A DNA stretch of 64,000 nt. Source: Paroceanicella profunda. Lineage in GTDB: Bacteria > Pseudomonadota > Alphaproteobacteria > Rhodobacterales > Rhodobacteraceae. The notes under the pieces were generated by a model. That model saw nothing but the letters and a program-made list of their open reading frames with translations. It did no database searches and was not told the DNA's origin. The translations under genes were made by a program, and so were the position numbers. The stretch covers positions 3,006,501-3,070,500 of the forward strand of contig NZ_CP040818.1 of assembly GCF_005887635.2 (NCBI RefSeq), in the 5' to 3' direction. Each line of letters opens with the position of its first letter. Within the stretch, counting starts at the first letter, position 1. Positions 8,511 to 18,529 of the stretch are shown in pieces.

Positions 8511-9178
8511 ATGTCCTTACAGCGTCTATTCCACCAGAAACTCTCTCCCTTCAGCCGCAAGGTGCGGCTTGCCCTCGCCGAAAAGCGGGTCGAAGTCGCC
8601 CTCGTGGAGGAGAAGTTCTGGGAACGGCGGATCGATTTCCTGCGCCTGAACCCGGCCGGACAGGTGCCGGTGCTGGAGATCGACGGGCTGGTCCTGTGCG
8701 ATTCCACCGCCATCTGCGAATATCTCGATGAGACCCGGCCCGACCCGGCCCTGCTGCCGCAGGGTGCCTCCGCCCGGGCCGAGGCCCGCCGGCTGGCCGC
8801 CTATTTCGATGACAAGTTCCACGGCGAGGTGACGGTGAACCTGCTGCATGAGCGGGTGACTAAGCGGCTGATGAAGTCCGGCTACCCGGATTCGGGCAAC
8901 ATCAAGATGGGGCTCTCCGCGATCCGCTACCATCTGGACTACATCGACTGGCTGGCCGACCACCGCCGCTGGCTGGCCGGCGACACGATGACCATCGCCG
9001 ACCTTTCCGCCGCCGCGCAGATCTCCTGCCTCGACTATGTCGGCGACGTGGACTGGAAGCGCGTGCCCAACGCGAAGGACTGGTATGCGCGCATCAAGTC
9101 GCGCCCCAGCTTCCGCTCCCTCCTGGCCGACAGCCTGCCGGGCTTCCAGGTGCCCCAGCACTACTCGGACCTCGACTT

Positions 9179-9182
<4 letters not shown>
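8511..9182 (+). CDS. Glutathione S-transferase family protein
   Basis: The 223-residue protein has an N-terminal thioredoxin-like domain (about 1-80) with the GST start pattern [18 protein letters not shown], the cis-proline region [10 protein letters not shown] and the glutathione-contact motif [13 protein letters not shown], then an all-helical C-terminal domain with the N-capping-like motif [15 protein letters not shown]. Substrate is unknown. The ATG at 8511 is preceded by GGAG; an in-frame upstream extension lacks support. Its stop overlaps the queG start, so the two genes are probably cotranscribed. Confidence 0.9.
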
Positions 9183-10216
<1,034 letters not shown>

Positions 10217-10244
10217 GGCGGCACCGGGCACAGGGCACGGGGGG

Positions 10245-10988
10245 TCAGTTGCCGCTCAGCCGCTGCATGTTGCGCTGCGCGAGCCTGGCGAGCTGGCTTT
10301 CCGGGTCCTGCTCGATGAGCTTGAACCAGGTGTCGAGCGCCTCCGGCATCCGGCCCAGAACCGCGAGGCAGGCGCCCTTCTCGAACAGCGCCTCGGGCAG
10401 GGTGGGGTTGGCTTCGAGGGCCGCCTGCGCATCTTCCAGCCCGCCCTGCGGGTCATCGGACTTGCGGCGCGCGGCAGCGCGCAGGGCGAGCAGGTCCGGC
10501 CGGTCCGGCGCCAGCTTCAGCGCCCGGTCGAGATCCGTCATCGCGGATTGCCACAGGCCCAGCCGCCCCTGCGCCTCGGCGCGCAGCACCAGCGTGTCCG
10601 GGTCCGCCCCGGTGAGCTGGATGGTGCGGCTCAGGGCCTCGAGCGCGAGCCGTGGCTGGTCTTCGTCCAGCCACAGCCTGCCCGCGTCGCGCATCAGGCG
10701 TGAGCGGGTGGCGGCCGGCAGGCCGTTGTTGCGGTCATCCGCGGTGCTGGTGAGGATCTGCGCGGCGGAATTCTTCGCCCCGAGGGCGATGAGCGTCTCC
10801 GCGGTGCAGACATTGGCCTCCGGCCCGCCGCCGAGGGTCACCCATTGGGCGGCTTCCTCGCGGGCCCTGGACGCGTCCTCCTGGATCCGGGCCCGGCACT
10901 CGGCCATGGATCGGATCTCGGCTGCGGCGGAGCCGGCGAGAAGCGGCAGGGCGAGGAGGGCGAAGACGGGGGCGGTCAGGGGTCGCAT
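10245..10988 (-). CDS. Secreted tetratricopeptide repeat protein
   Basis: This 247-residue protein has a signal peptide (about 1-23, PVFALLALPLLAGSAAA) and then TPR-like helical repeats, clearest from about residue 105 on: ALEALSRTIQLTGADPDTLV, WQSAMTDLDRALKLAPDRPD, GGLEDAQAALEANPTLPEAL. TPRs mediate protein contacts; a periplasmic role is inferred from the signal peptide. The specific function is unknown. It converges on queG and is divergent from the SDR gene at 11046. Confidence 0.8.
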   Translation of the reverse strand: MRPLTAPVFALLALPLLAGSAAAEIRSMAECRARIQEDASRAREEAAQWVTLGGGPEANVCTAETLIALGAKNSAAQILTSTADDRNNGLPAATRSRLMRDAGRLWLDEDQPRLALEALSRTIQLTGADPDTLVLRAEAQGRLGLWQSAMTDLDRALKLAPDRPDLLALRAAARRKSDDPQGGLEDAQAALEANPTLPEALFEKGACLAVLGRMPEALDTWFKLIEQDPESQLARLAQRNMQRLSGN

Positions 10989-11045
10989 TCGGCACCGGTA
11001 TCGTTATGGTCGCGCGGACCATAGCGAAGCCGGGGGGGATGTGAA

Positions 11046-11906
11046 ATGGCCCAACACAGTCTTTTGAGTTTCGGGCACGGCTATTCGGCCACCCGGGTGG
11101 GGCGCGCCCTCGTGGCGCGCGGCTGGCAGGTGTTCGGCACCACCCGCTCGGAGGAGCGCGCCGCGGCCATGGCGGCGGAGGGCGTGACCCCGCTCATCTG
11201 GCCCCTTGCCGACCTGTCGGTGCTCGACCGGGCCACGCATCTGCTGGTCTCCGCCGGGCCGGACGAGGCGGGAGACCCGGTGCTGAACGCCCTCGGCCCG
11301 GAGATCGCCCGGCGCCGCTTCGCCTGGGCGGGGTATCTCTCGACCACCGGGGTCTACGGCGACCGGGCCGGCGGCTGGGTGGACGAGACCTCGGTGCGCC
11401 GCCCCGCCACCCGGCGCGGGGCGCTGCGCGCCGCGGCCGAGGACGCCTGGCTGGCGCTGTTCCTGGAGCACGGGCTGCCCCTGCACATCTTCCGCCTCGC
11501 CGGCATCTACGGCCCCGGGCGCGGGCCCTTCGAGAAGGTGCGGCGCGGCACCGCCCGGCGCATCGTGAAGCCCGGGCAGGTGTTCTCGCGCATCCACGTG
11601 GAGGACATCGCACGCGCGGTGCTCGCCTCCATCGACCATCCGGAGCCCGGCGGCATCTACAACATCTGCGACGACGACCCCGCGCCCCCCGAGGCCGTGA
11701 TCGAGGAGGCCGCGCGCCTGCTGCACCTGCCGGTGCCCGAAGCCGTGCCCATCGAGGCGGCGGAGATGAGCCCGATGGCGCGCAGCTTCTACGCCGAATC
11801 CAAGCGTGTCTCCAACGCCCGGATGAAGACCGAGCTGGGCGTGACCCTGGCCTATCCGGACTACCGCGCCGGCCTGCGCGCCCTGCTGGCGGAGGAGGAG
11901 GCCTGA
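11046..11906 (+). CDS. YeeZ-like SDR family NAD(P)-dependent epimerase/dehydratase
   Basis: The 286-residue protein begins LLSFGHGYSATRVGRALVARG, the shortened Rossmann motif (GxGYxA) typical of YeeZ-like atypical SDRs. It continues with AWAGYLSTTGVYGDRAGGWV, the usual Ser/Thr-Tyr active-site neighbourhood, HIFRLAGIYGPGRGPF, and the SRIHVEDIARAVLASI and YNICDDDP motifs. Substrate is unknown. Its start is 57 bases from the divergent TPR gene. Downstream lies the 473-bp spacer with the heptanucleotide repeat. Confidence 0.87.
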   Translation: MAQHSLLSFGHGYSATRVGRALVARGWQVFGTTRSEERAAAMAAEGVTPLIWPLADLSVLDRATHLLVSAGPDEAGDPVLNALGPEIARRRFAWAGYLSTTGVYGDRAGGWVDETSVRRPATRRGALRAAAEDAWLALFLEHGLPLHIFRLAGIYGPGRGPFEKVRRGTARRIVKPGQVFSRIHVEDIARAVLASIDHPEPGGIYNICDDDPAPPEAVIEEAARLLHLPVPEAVPIEAAEMSPMARSFYAESKRVSNARMKTELGVTLAYPDYRAGLRALLAEEEA

Positions 11907-12108
11907 AGCCGTCCGCCGGCCCGGGTTGCACACCACGGGCCGGCCGGCGCCTGCCGAGGCCCGCACGCTTCGGCCCGGCAATGCCCGCGCGGCGCACATG
12001 GGTGCCTGATCGCGGCCCGGCGCGCGCAGCTTCACGGGGCAGGCGCCTGACGCTCGATCAGCGGACGGGAATGGTTGACATCCCACCTCACCTGACGCGG
12101 CTTTCCAA

Positions 12109-12297
12109 GCCAAGAGCCAAGAGCCAAGAGCCAAGAGCCAAGAGCCAAGAGCCAAGAGCCAAGAGCCAAGAGCCAAGAGCCAAGAGCCAAGAGCCAAGAG
12201 CCAAGAGCCAAGAGCCAAGAGCCAAGAGCCAAGAGCCAAGAGCCAAGAGCCAAGAGCCAAGAGCCAGGAGCCAGGAGCCAGGAGCCAGGAGCCAGGA
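12109..12297. repeat. Heptanucleotide array: 22 x GCCAAGA plus 5 x GCCAGGA
   Basis: Twenty-seven uninterrupted 7-bp units: GCCAAGA from 12109 to 12262, then GCCAGGA from 12263 to 12297. The unit has no stop codon in any of the six frames. An ATG at 12071 and another at 11981 are in frame, through the present number of units, with the flavoprotein gene starting at 12380; the repeat then codes PRAKSQE heptads. Because 7 is not a multiple of 3, gain or loss of one unit would move the extension out of frame. The rest of the 11907-12379 spacer holds no other gene. Confidence 0.97.
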
Positions 12298-12379
12298 GCC
12301 GCCCCCGGTCTCTGCCGGCTTGCCCGGTCTGCCCGCGGCGCCTAGCCTCGGGCGGACCCCAGACAGGAGACTCGGCGAC

Positions 12380-12940
12380 ATGGCCCGGCAATACCCTTCC
12401 CTCACCCCGGCGCTGCGGGAGTTCATCGCCCGCCAGCACGTGTTCTTCACCGCCTCCGCGGCCCCGGGCAGCCGGGTGAACGTCTCTCCGCGCGAGACCG
12501 GCGCGCTGCGTCTGCCCGACGAGACCACGGCGCTCTACCTGGACCGCACCGGCAGCGGCAACGAGACCGCCGCGCACATGCGGGCCGACGGGCGGCTGAC
12601 CCTGATGTTCTGCGCCTTCGACGGCCCGCCGCAGATCCTGCGGCTCTACGGCCGGGGCCGGTCCGTGGGGTGGGAGACGGCGGAGTTCCGCGCGCTTCTG
12701 GAGGCGCATTACGGCGGCGCGGCCCCGCTGGGCGCACGGCAGATCATGCGGCTGGAGATCGAGCTGGTGCAGACCTCCTGCGGCTATGGCGTGCCGCTGT
12801 TCTCCTATGAGGGCGAACGCGCGGCCATCGAGAACTGGCACCAGGCCAAGGGCGAGGAGGGGATTCGCGCCTATTGGGAGGAGAAGAACCTCACCAGCAT
12901 GGACGGATTGCCCACGGGGCTGAGCCTGGCCGCGGAGTGA
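12380..12940 (+). CDS. Pyridoxamine 5'-phosphate oxidase family protein
   Basis: The 186-residue protein has the FMN-binding split-barrel pattern of this family: HVFFTASAAPGSRVNVSPRE near the start, LYLDRTGSGNETAAHMRADG, and LTLMFCAFDGPPQILRLYGR. Related proteins are putative flavin oxidoreductases of unknown substrate; a PLP-synthesis role is not implied. The ATG at 12380 follows AGGAGACTCGGCGAC and is the favoured start. An in-frame extension to 12071 would add 103 residues coded mostly by the heptanucleotide repeat. The last residues before the stop are LPTGLSLAAE. Confidence 0.85.
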   Translation: MARQYPSLTPALREFIARQHVFFTASAAPGSRVNVSPRETGALRLPDETTALYLDRTGSGNETAAHMRADGRLTLMFCAFDGPPQILRLYGRGRSVGWETAEFRALLEAHYGGAAPLGARQIMRLEIELVQTSCGYGVPLFSYEGERAAIENWHQAKGEEGIRAYWEEKNLTSMDGLPTGLSLAAE

Positions 12941-13160
12941 CCGGGCGCCGAGCGCCGGGACCCCCGGAGCGGAGGCGGAGGATTTCCAATCGAGGCCGGC
13001 AGACCCGGGACCGACACCCTGAAGCCCGCGGTCGGTGCGCCGGACGCGGGCTTCGATGCAGGGTCCGGACCGCGCAGTCCGGCGCCGGACGAGCCGCGCA
13101 TTCCGGCCAGACGGACCGCGCATTCCGGCCGGCCGGGGCGCGCGGCGGTCGGATGTCCGG

Positions 13161-13188
13161 CGGCCGGCACCGGGAGGGGCGCCGGCCG
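13161..13188 (-). terminator. GC hairpin after the amidase gene
   Basis: An 8-bp stem (13161-13168 with 13181-13188) and 12-base loop lie just beyond the amidase stop. There is no T run, so this is only a candidate terminator in a GC-rich spacer. The surrounding spacer 12941-13195 has short direct repeats (CCGCGCATTCCGGCC-like) and no gene. Confidence 0.35.
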
Positions 13189-13195
13189 GGGCATT

Positions 13196-14629
13196 TCAGC
13201 GGGTGATAGGGTCGATCGGGCTGTGGCCGAAGCCCACGGCCTGTTCCAGAACCCGCGCGGCGGCGAGCAGGGCGGCCTCGCCGCGCGGCTGGCCGATGAG
13301 CTGGATGCCCATCGGCGTGCCCCCGGCGGTGAGGCCGATCGGCACGCTGATCGCCGGCAGGGTGCACATGGTGGCGAGATAGGCGAAGCGCAGCCAGTCC
13401 ACGTAATCGGCCATCTTCCGGCCGTCCACCTCCAGCGGGTATTCCACCTCCGAGGGCTGGGCGCGCAGCCCCACCACCGGACAGGCGATCACGTCGTAGC
13501 CCTCCAGGAAGGCGCGGGTGCGGTGGTAGATCGCCGAGCGGCCCCGGTTGGCGCGGATCACCGCATCCACGGTAAGCGCGCGGCCGGCGGCGACGTTGTC
13601 CGAGAGGGTCTTCTTGAAGTGCGCCTGCGCGGCTTCGGACATCATGCCGGGGCCGGACGCCTGGCCGAAGGCGCGCAGCACCGTGTAGGTCTCGTAGAGG
13701 CCGGAGGTGTCGGGCGCGGCTTCCTCGACCACCGTGCCGGTGCCCTCCATCGCGGCCATCGCGGCGGCCATCAGGGCGCGCACCTCCGGCTCCACCGGGG
13801 CGAAGCCGCCGAGATCCGGGGCGAAGGCGATCTTCCTCGGCGGCCGGGCCTCCTGCACCGCGCTGCGGAAGGAGCGTTCCGGCGCCTGGGTGCTGAGCGG
13901 GTGGCGGGGGTCGAAGCCGGTCATGCTGTCCAGCAGCAGGGCGCAATCCTCCACGGTGCGGGCCATCGGCCCGCAGACCCCCTCCAGGCCGAAGGACAGC
14001 TCCTTCGAGGCGCCGCCCGCCCGGCCCGGCGAAGGCCGCAGGCCCACCACGCCGCAATAGGCCGCCGGCGTGCGCAGCGAGCCGCCGTGGTCGGACCCCT
14101 CGGCCAGCCACACCTGCCCGGTGGCCAGCCCCGCCGCCGCCCCGCCGGAGGAGCCGCCGGGGTTGCAGGCGGTGTCCCAGGGGTTCAGCGTCGGGCCGAA
14201 GACGTCGTTGAACGTGTTCGCGCCGGCGCCGAATTCCGGCGTGTTGGTCTTGCCCATCACGATGGCGCCGCGCGCCTCCATGCGCTCGACCAGCGGGTCG
14301 GATTCCCCGGGCACGAAGTCTTCGAGGTATTTCGTCCCGCAGGTCATCCTCACGCCCGAGACGGCGGAGAGGTCCTTGATGGACACCGGCAGCCCGTGCA
14401 GGCAGCCCGGGCCGGCCTCGGCCGGTACGAGGCGCAGGCGTTCGGCATGGGCGCGGGCACGGTCGGGACACAGGATGGGCATGGCGTTGATGGCAGGATC
14501 GGTCTGCGCGGTGCGCAGCACAGAGGCCTCGATCAGCTCCTCCGGGCTCACCGCGCGGCGGGCAAGCAGGCCGGTGACCTCACAGGCGGTCATGGCGGTG
14601 AGGTCGGATCCGGAATAGGGGGGGCGCAT
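13196..14629 (-). CDS. Amidase signature family hydrolase
   Basis: The 477-residue enzyme belongs to the Ser-cisSer-Lys amidases. Candidate catalytic residues are Lys85 (PVSIKDLSAV), Ser160 (NPGGSSGGAAAG) and Ser184 (GSDHGGSLRTPA); the last motif has His where most members have Gly. Other family stretches are MGKTNTPEFGAGANTFN and the C-terminal LPAISVPIGLTAGGTPMGIQLIG. The start MRPPYSG has a GAGGAG site nine bases upstream; the long upstream extension is not supported. No gatB or gatC is adjacent, so it is more likely a stand-alone amide hydrolase than GatA. A 16-bp palindrome lies about 80 bases upstream. Confidence 0.92.
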   Translation of the reverse strand: MRPPYSGSDLTAMTACEVTGLLARRAVSPEELIEASVLRTAQTDPAINAMPILCPDRARAHAERLRLVPAEAGPGCLHGLPVSIKDLSAVSGVRMTCGTKYLEDFVPGESDPLVERMEARGAIVMGKTNTPEFGAGANTFNDVFGPTLNPWDTACNPGGSSGGAAAGLATGQVWLAEGSDHGGSLRTPAAYCGVVGLRPSPGRAGGASKELSFGLEGVCGPMARTVEDCALLLDSMTGFDPRHPLSTQAPERSFRSAVQEARPPRKIAFAPDLGGFAPVEPEVRALMAAAMAAMEGTGTVVEEAAPDTSGLYETYTVLRAFGQASGPGMMSEAAQAHFKKTLSDNVAAGRALTVDAVIRANRGRSAIYHRTRAFLEGYDVIACPVVGLRAQPSEVEYPLEVDGRKMADYVDWLRFAYLATMCTLPAISVPIGLTAGGTPMGIQLIGQPRGEAALLAAARVLEQAVGFGHSPIDPITR

Positions 14630-14708
14630 ATGCGAAAGCTCCTCGGCTGGGGTGGCAGAGGATCGTGCAACGGGCGGGGCCGAAACGCCAGACCCCTTGA
14701 GGGAAAAG

Positions 14709-14724
14709 CGAAATCCGGATTTCG
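14709..14724 (-). promoter_or_regulatory. 16-bp perfect palindrome upstream of the amidase gene
   Basis: CGAAATCCGGATTTCG is a perfect inverted repeat 80-95 bases upstream of the amidase start, in a locally AT-richer patch (ATTTCGTATATG). It resembles an operator for a dimeric regulator; the regulator is unknown and no regulator gene is adjacent. Confidence 0.5.
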
Positions 14725-14888
14725 TATATGCTGGGGCGCCCATGTCCCGGCCCCGGGCCTTCGGGACGGGGCCTCTCGGCGTCCGCCGAGCCACCAGGTG
14801 CGGGGCGCCCCCGCGACGCGCCGCGCCGTGGCAGGGGCGGCACTGTCGCGTCCCGCGCCGCCTGCCTGTCGGGGGCCGCCTGCCCGGG

Positions 14889-15040
14889 CTCCGCCTCCGT
14901 CACATGCCCTGCCGGGGTTCCGCTTTCGTCCTGCGCTCCGCGCTCCACCAGGGCTCCGGCTCCGCCTCCGTCCCGCGCTCCGCTTCCGTTCCGTGCACCG
15001 GCTCCGTCCTGCGCACCGGCTCCGTCCCGCGCTCCGACTG
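14889..15040. repeat. Imperfect ~18-bp tandem repeat in the amidase-amn spacer
   Basis: Irregular units of about 18-23 bp such as CTCCGTCCTGCGCACCGG (15002-15019), then CTCCGTCCCGCGCTCCGA (15020-15037), with earlier variants at about 14960 and 14983. The other parts of the 14630-15101 spacer contain the amidase upstream region and no recognisable gene. Confidence 0.65.
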
Positions 15041-15101
15041 CCGGCCCCGACTCCGGTGCCCCGGCGCCCGAGCCGGGGCACAGGAGCTGACGGCGCGTTC
15101 G

Positions 15102-16595
15102 TCAGAGGAACGCCGTCTCCTCGAAGCTGCGCAGCTTGCGCGAATGCACCCGTTCCTGCGGCGTGTCGCGCAGCAGCTCCAGCGCGCGGATGCCGATCTG
15201 CAGGTGCTGGGCCACCTGGCGCTTGTAGAACTCGGTCGCCATGCCGGGCAGTTTCAGCTCGCCGTGCAGCGGCTTGTCGGAGATGCACAGCAGGGTGCCG
15301 TAGGGCACGCGGAAGCGGAAGCCGTTGGCCGCGATGGTGGCCGATTCCATGTCCAGCCCGATGGCCCGGCTCTGGCTGAGGCGCGCCACCGGGCCCGACT
15401 GGTCGCGCAGCTCCCAGTTGCGGTTGTCGATGGTGGCCACCGTGCCGGTGCGCATGATCTTCTTCAGGTCGTAGCCCTTCAGGCCCGTCACCTCTGCCAC
15501 GGCCGTCTCCAGCGCCACCTGCACCTCGGCAAGCGCGGGGATCGGCACCCAGATCGGCAGGTCGTCGTCCAGCACGTGGTCCTCGCGCACATAGGCGTGG
15601 GCAAGGACGTAGTCTCCCAGCGACTGGGAGTGGCGCAGCCCCGCGCAGTGCCCCAGCATCAGCCAGACATGCGGGCGCAGCACGGCCACGTGGTCGGTGA
15701 TCGTCTTCGCGTTGGAAGGGCCGACGCCGATGTTGACCATGGTGATTCCCGCGCCATCGGCCCGGGTGAGGTGATAGGCCGGCATCTGCGGCAGGCGGGA
15801 GACGGCGAGGCCCTCGGCACCCGAGGCGGTGGTCACCAGGTTCCCCGGTTCGACCAGGCTCTCGTAGCCGCTCTCCGGGTCGGCCACCGCGGCGCGGGAG
15901 AAGGCGAGGAACTCGTCGATATAGAATTGGTAGTTGGTGAACAGCACGAAATTCTGGAAATGCGACGGGCTGGTGGCGGTGTAATGCGCGAGCCGGGCCA
16001 GCGAATAGTCGATGCGCTGGCCGGTGAAGGGGGCGAGGGGCGCGGTGCCGGTCTCGCCCGCCACGTAGGTGCCGTTCACGATGCGGTCGTCGGTGTCCGC
16101 AAGGTCGGGCACGTCGAAGACATCGCGCAGGGGCCGGCGGATGCGCTCCTCGATCGAGCCTTCCACATGCGCGCCCTCGGGCAGGGCGAAATGCAGCGGA
16201 ATCGGGGTGCGCGAAGCGCGGATGGTGATCGGCTCGCCGTGATTGGCCATCAGCAGGCGGATCTGCGTGGTGAGGTAGCTCTCGAACAGGTCCGGCCGGG
16301 TGACGGTGGTGGTATAGACCCCCGGCGCGGTGACATGGCCATAGGCGAGGCGGCTGTCGACCTTCGCGAACGTGTCCGTGGTGAGGGAGATTTCCGGGTA
16401 ATAGGCACGGTAGCGGCCCGCCACCCGGCCGGTTTCCATCACGGTGGCGAAGTGGCTGCGCAGGAAGCCCGTCGCCTGGTCGTAGAGGGCGCGCAGGGCG
16501 GCCACGGCCTCGGCGGCATCGGTGAAGGCCCGGGCCTCGGGCGGCTCGGGGGTGAGGAGGGCGAGTTCGCTGCGCCCGGTGCGTTCAGTCCGCAT
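15102..16595 (-). CDS. amn: AMP nucleosidase
   Basis: Amn hydrolyses AMP to adenine and ribose 5-phosphate in the cytoplasm. The 497-residue protein has the N-terminal AMP-nucleosidase domain (SRLAYGHVTAPGVYTTTVTRP, HFQNFVLFTNYQFYIDEFL) and a C-terminal nucleoside-phosphorylase-like domain (MVNIGVGPSNAKTITDHVAV, MLGHCAGLRHSQSLGDYVLA, GLDMESATIAANGFRFRVP). Glu in DMESATIA corresponds to the substrate-contacting Glu of the family. AGGAGTGACA precedes the ATG, which lies two bases after the ade stop. It is probably translated from the ade-amn transcript; the pair would convert AMP to hypoxanthine. Confidence 0.95.
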   Translation of the reverse strand: MRTERTGRSELALLTPEPPEARAFTDAAEAVAALRALYDQATGFLRSHFATVMETGRVAGRYRAYYPEISLTTDTFAKVDSRLAYGHVTAPGVYTTTVTRPDLFESYLTTQIRLLMANHGEPITIRASRTPIPLHFALPEGAHVEGSIEERIRRPLRDVFDVPDLADTDDRIVNGTYVAGETGTAPLAPFTGQRIDYSLARLAHYTATSPSHFQNFVLFTNYQFYIDEFLAFSRAAVADPESGYESLVEPGNLVTTASGAEGLAVSRLPQMPAYHLTRADGAGITMVNIGVGPSNAKTITDHVAVLRPHVWLMLGHCAGLRHSQSLGDYVLAHAYVREDHVLDDDLPIWVPIPALAEVQVALETAVAEVTGLKGYDLKKIMRTGTVATIDNRNWELRDQSGPVARLSQSRAIGLDMESATIAANGFRFRVPYGTLLCISDKPLHGELKLPGMATEFYKRQVAQHLQIGIRALELLRDTPQERVHSRKLRSFEETAFL

Positions 16596-16597
16596 TG

Positions 16598-18394
16598 TCA
16601 CTCCTGCGGTTCGGGGAAGAGGCCGACCTTCTCGAAACGGGTGACGTCGATCAGCCCGAGGTCGGAGATGCGCAACTCGGGGATCACCACGAGGGCGAGC
16701 AGCGAGTGCTGCATGTAGGCGTTGTTGAGGCTGCAGCCGCAGGCGCGCATGGCCGCACCCATCGCCTCGGCCGCCGCCGCCACCTCGGCCGCCGGCGCGT
16801 CGGACATGAGCCCGGCGATGGGGAGGGCGACGGAGGCGAGCTCCGCCCCCTCGCGCCACACGGTGATGCCGCCGCCGAGCGCCCGCAGGTGGTTCGCCGC
16901 CGCCGCCATGTCCGCCCGCGAGGTGCCCACCACGATCATGTGGTGGCTGTCATGCGCGACCGTGGAGGCCATGGCGCAGGGCACGTCGTAGCCGAAGCCG
17001 GTGACGAAGGCGTTCGTCACACCCCCCGTGGCGCGGTGGCGCTCGACGAGGGCGATCTGGCACACCGCGCCATCGGCCTTCACCAGGCCGCCGTCCACCG
17101 GCAGCGTGGCGGTCAGCGCCTGCGTGGGCGCCTGGTTCTCCACCACGCCGATCACCCGGGCGATGACGTCCGCCGCGCCGTCGGGGGCGGGGATGGCGAA
17201 GTCATCGGCGGCGAGGTCGCGCTTCATCTTCACCGTGGCGCGGGCGGTCCCGGGCCAGTGGAACCCGCCCCAGTCCTGCGTGAGCGCGCCGTCCTGCGCC
17301 ACCACCCGGCCACGGGCGATCACCGTCTCGACCGGCAGGGTGGCGAGGTCGGAGGTGAGGATCAGGTCCGCGCGCCGGCCGGGCGCGATGGAGCCGATCT
17401 CGCGCTCCATGCCGAAATGCGTGGCGGTGTTGATCGTGCACATCTGCAGGGCCACCATCGGGTCTGCCCCGCAGGCGACCGCATGGCGGAAGACGCGGTT
17501 CATGTGGCCGTCGTTCACCAGGGTGCCGGAGTGGCAGTCGTCGGTGCACAGGATGAAGTTGCGCGGGTCCAGCCCGCGCTCGGTCACGGCCGTGATCTGG
17601 CGCTCCACGTCGTACCAGGCCGAGCCGAGGCGCAGCATGGCGCGCATGCCGAGGCGCACGCGGGCGATGGCGTCTTCCTCGCGCGTGCCCTCGTGGTCAT
17701 CGGCCGGCCCGCCGGCGGCATAGGCGTGGAAGGCGGGGCCGAGGTCGGGCGAGGCGTAGTGCCCGCCCACGGTCTTGCCGGCGGCTTGCGTTGCGGCGAT
17801 CTCGGCGAGCATCTTCGGGTCGGCGTTGATCACGCCGGGGAAGTTCATCATCTCGCCGAGGCCCACGATATTGGGCCAGGTCATCGCCTCGGCCACGTCC
17901 TCGGGCGAGATTTCCCGGCCCGTGGTCTCCAGCCCCGGGGCGGAGGGGGCGCAGGAGGGCATCTGCACGAAGACGTTCACCGGCTGCTCCAGCGCCTCGT
18001 CATGCATCAGCCGCACGCCCTCGAGCCCGAGCACGTTCGCCACCTCGTGGGGGTCGACGAACATGCTCGTGGTGCCATGCGGCACCACGGCGCGGGCGAA
18101 CTGGGTGACGGTGAGCATGCCGCTCTCGATGTGCATGTGCGCGTCGCACAGGCCGGGCAGGGCGATGCGCCCCTCGGCCTCGATCACCTCGGTGCCCTCG
18201 CCGATGCAATGCGCGGCATCCGGCCCGCAATAGGCGAAGCGCCCGGCGGCGATGGCGATGTCGGTGTGGGGGATGAGCTCGCGGCTCTGCACGTTCGCCC
18301 AGGTGGCGCCGCGGATCACCATGTCTGCGGGGGCGCGCCCGGCGGCGACGGCGATCAGCCGTGCAGCGCTCTCGGGCCAGCTTGGAAAACTCAT
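16598..18394 (-). CDS. ade: Adenine deaminase
   Basis: Ade converts adenine to hypoxanthine and ammonia, using bound metal. The 598-residue protein has the amidohydrolase metal motif DAHMHIESGM (His86, His88), the FVDPHEVANVLG stretch, the CTDDCHSGTLVNDGH motif and the C-terminal AHDSHHMIVVGTSRADM typical of adenine deaminases. The start MSFPSW has AAGGAGG nine bases upstream; upstream ATGs overlap that site. It heads the ade-amn pair on the minus strand. Confidence 0.95.
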   Translation of the reverse strand: MSFPSWPESAARLIAVAAGRAPADMVIRGATWANVQSRELIPHTDIAIAAGRFAYCGPDAAHCIGEGTEVIEAEGRIALPGLCDAHMHIESGMLTVTQFARAVVPHGTTSMFVDPHEVANVLGLEGVRLMHDEALEQPVNVFVQMPSCAPSAPGLETTGREISPEDVAEAMTWPNIVGLGEMMNFPGVINADPKMLAEIAATQAAGKTVGGHYASPDLGPAFHAYAAGGPADDHEGTREEDAIARVRLGMRAMLRLGSAWYDVERQITAVTERGLDPRNFILCTDDCHSGTLVNDGHMNRVFRHAVACGADPMVALQMCTINTATHFGMEREIGSIAPGRRADLILTSDLATLPVETVIARGRVVAQDGALTQDWGGFHWPGTARATVKMKRDLAADDFAIPAPDGAADVIARVIGVVENQAPTQALTATLPVDGGLVKADGAVCQIALVERHRATGGVTNAFVTGFGYDVPCAMASTVAHDSHHMIVVGTSRADMAAAANHLRALGGGITVWREGAELASVALPIAGLMSDAPAAEVAAAAEAMGAAMRACGCSLNNAYMQHSLLALVVIPELRISDLGLIDVTRFEKVGLFPEPQE

Positions 18395-18529
18395 GCGCAA
18401 CATCCTCCTTCGGAGCGGTTGCAACCCCTTATCGGCCGGTTTCGTGGCGGGATCAAGACGGTGCCACTGAAGCTGACGCCGGGGCAGGGAACCGGCGCGA
18501 CCGCGACCGGTCGGAGTGGCCGGGCGGTC

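Noticed and set aside
13196..14629. GatA subunit of aspartyl/glutamyl-tRNA amidotransferase
   Set aside because: No gatB or gatC is adjacent and the motif context fits general amidases better.
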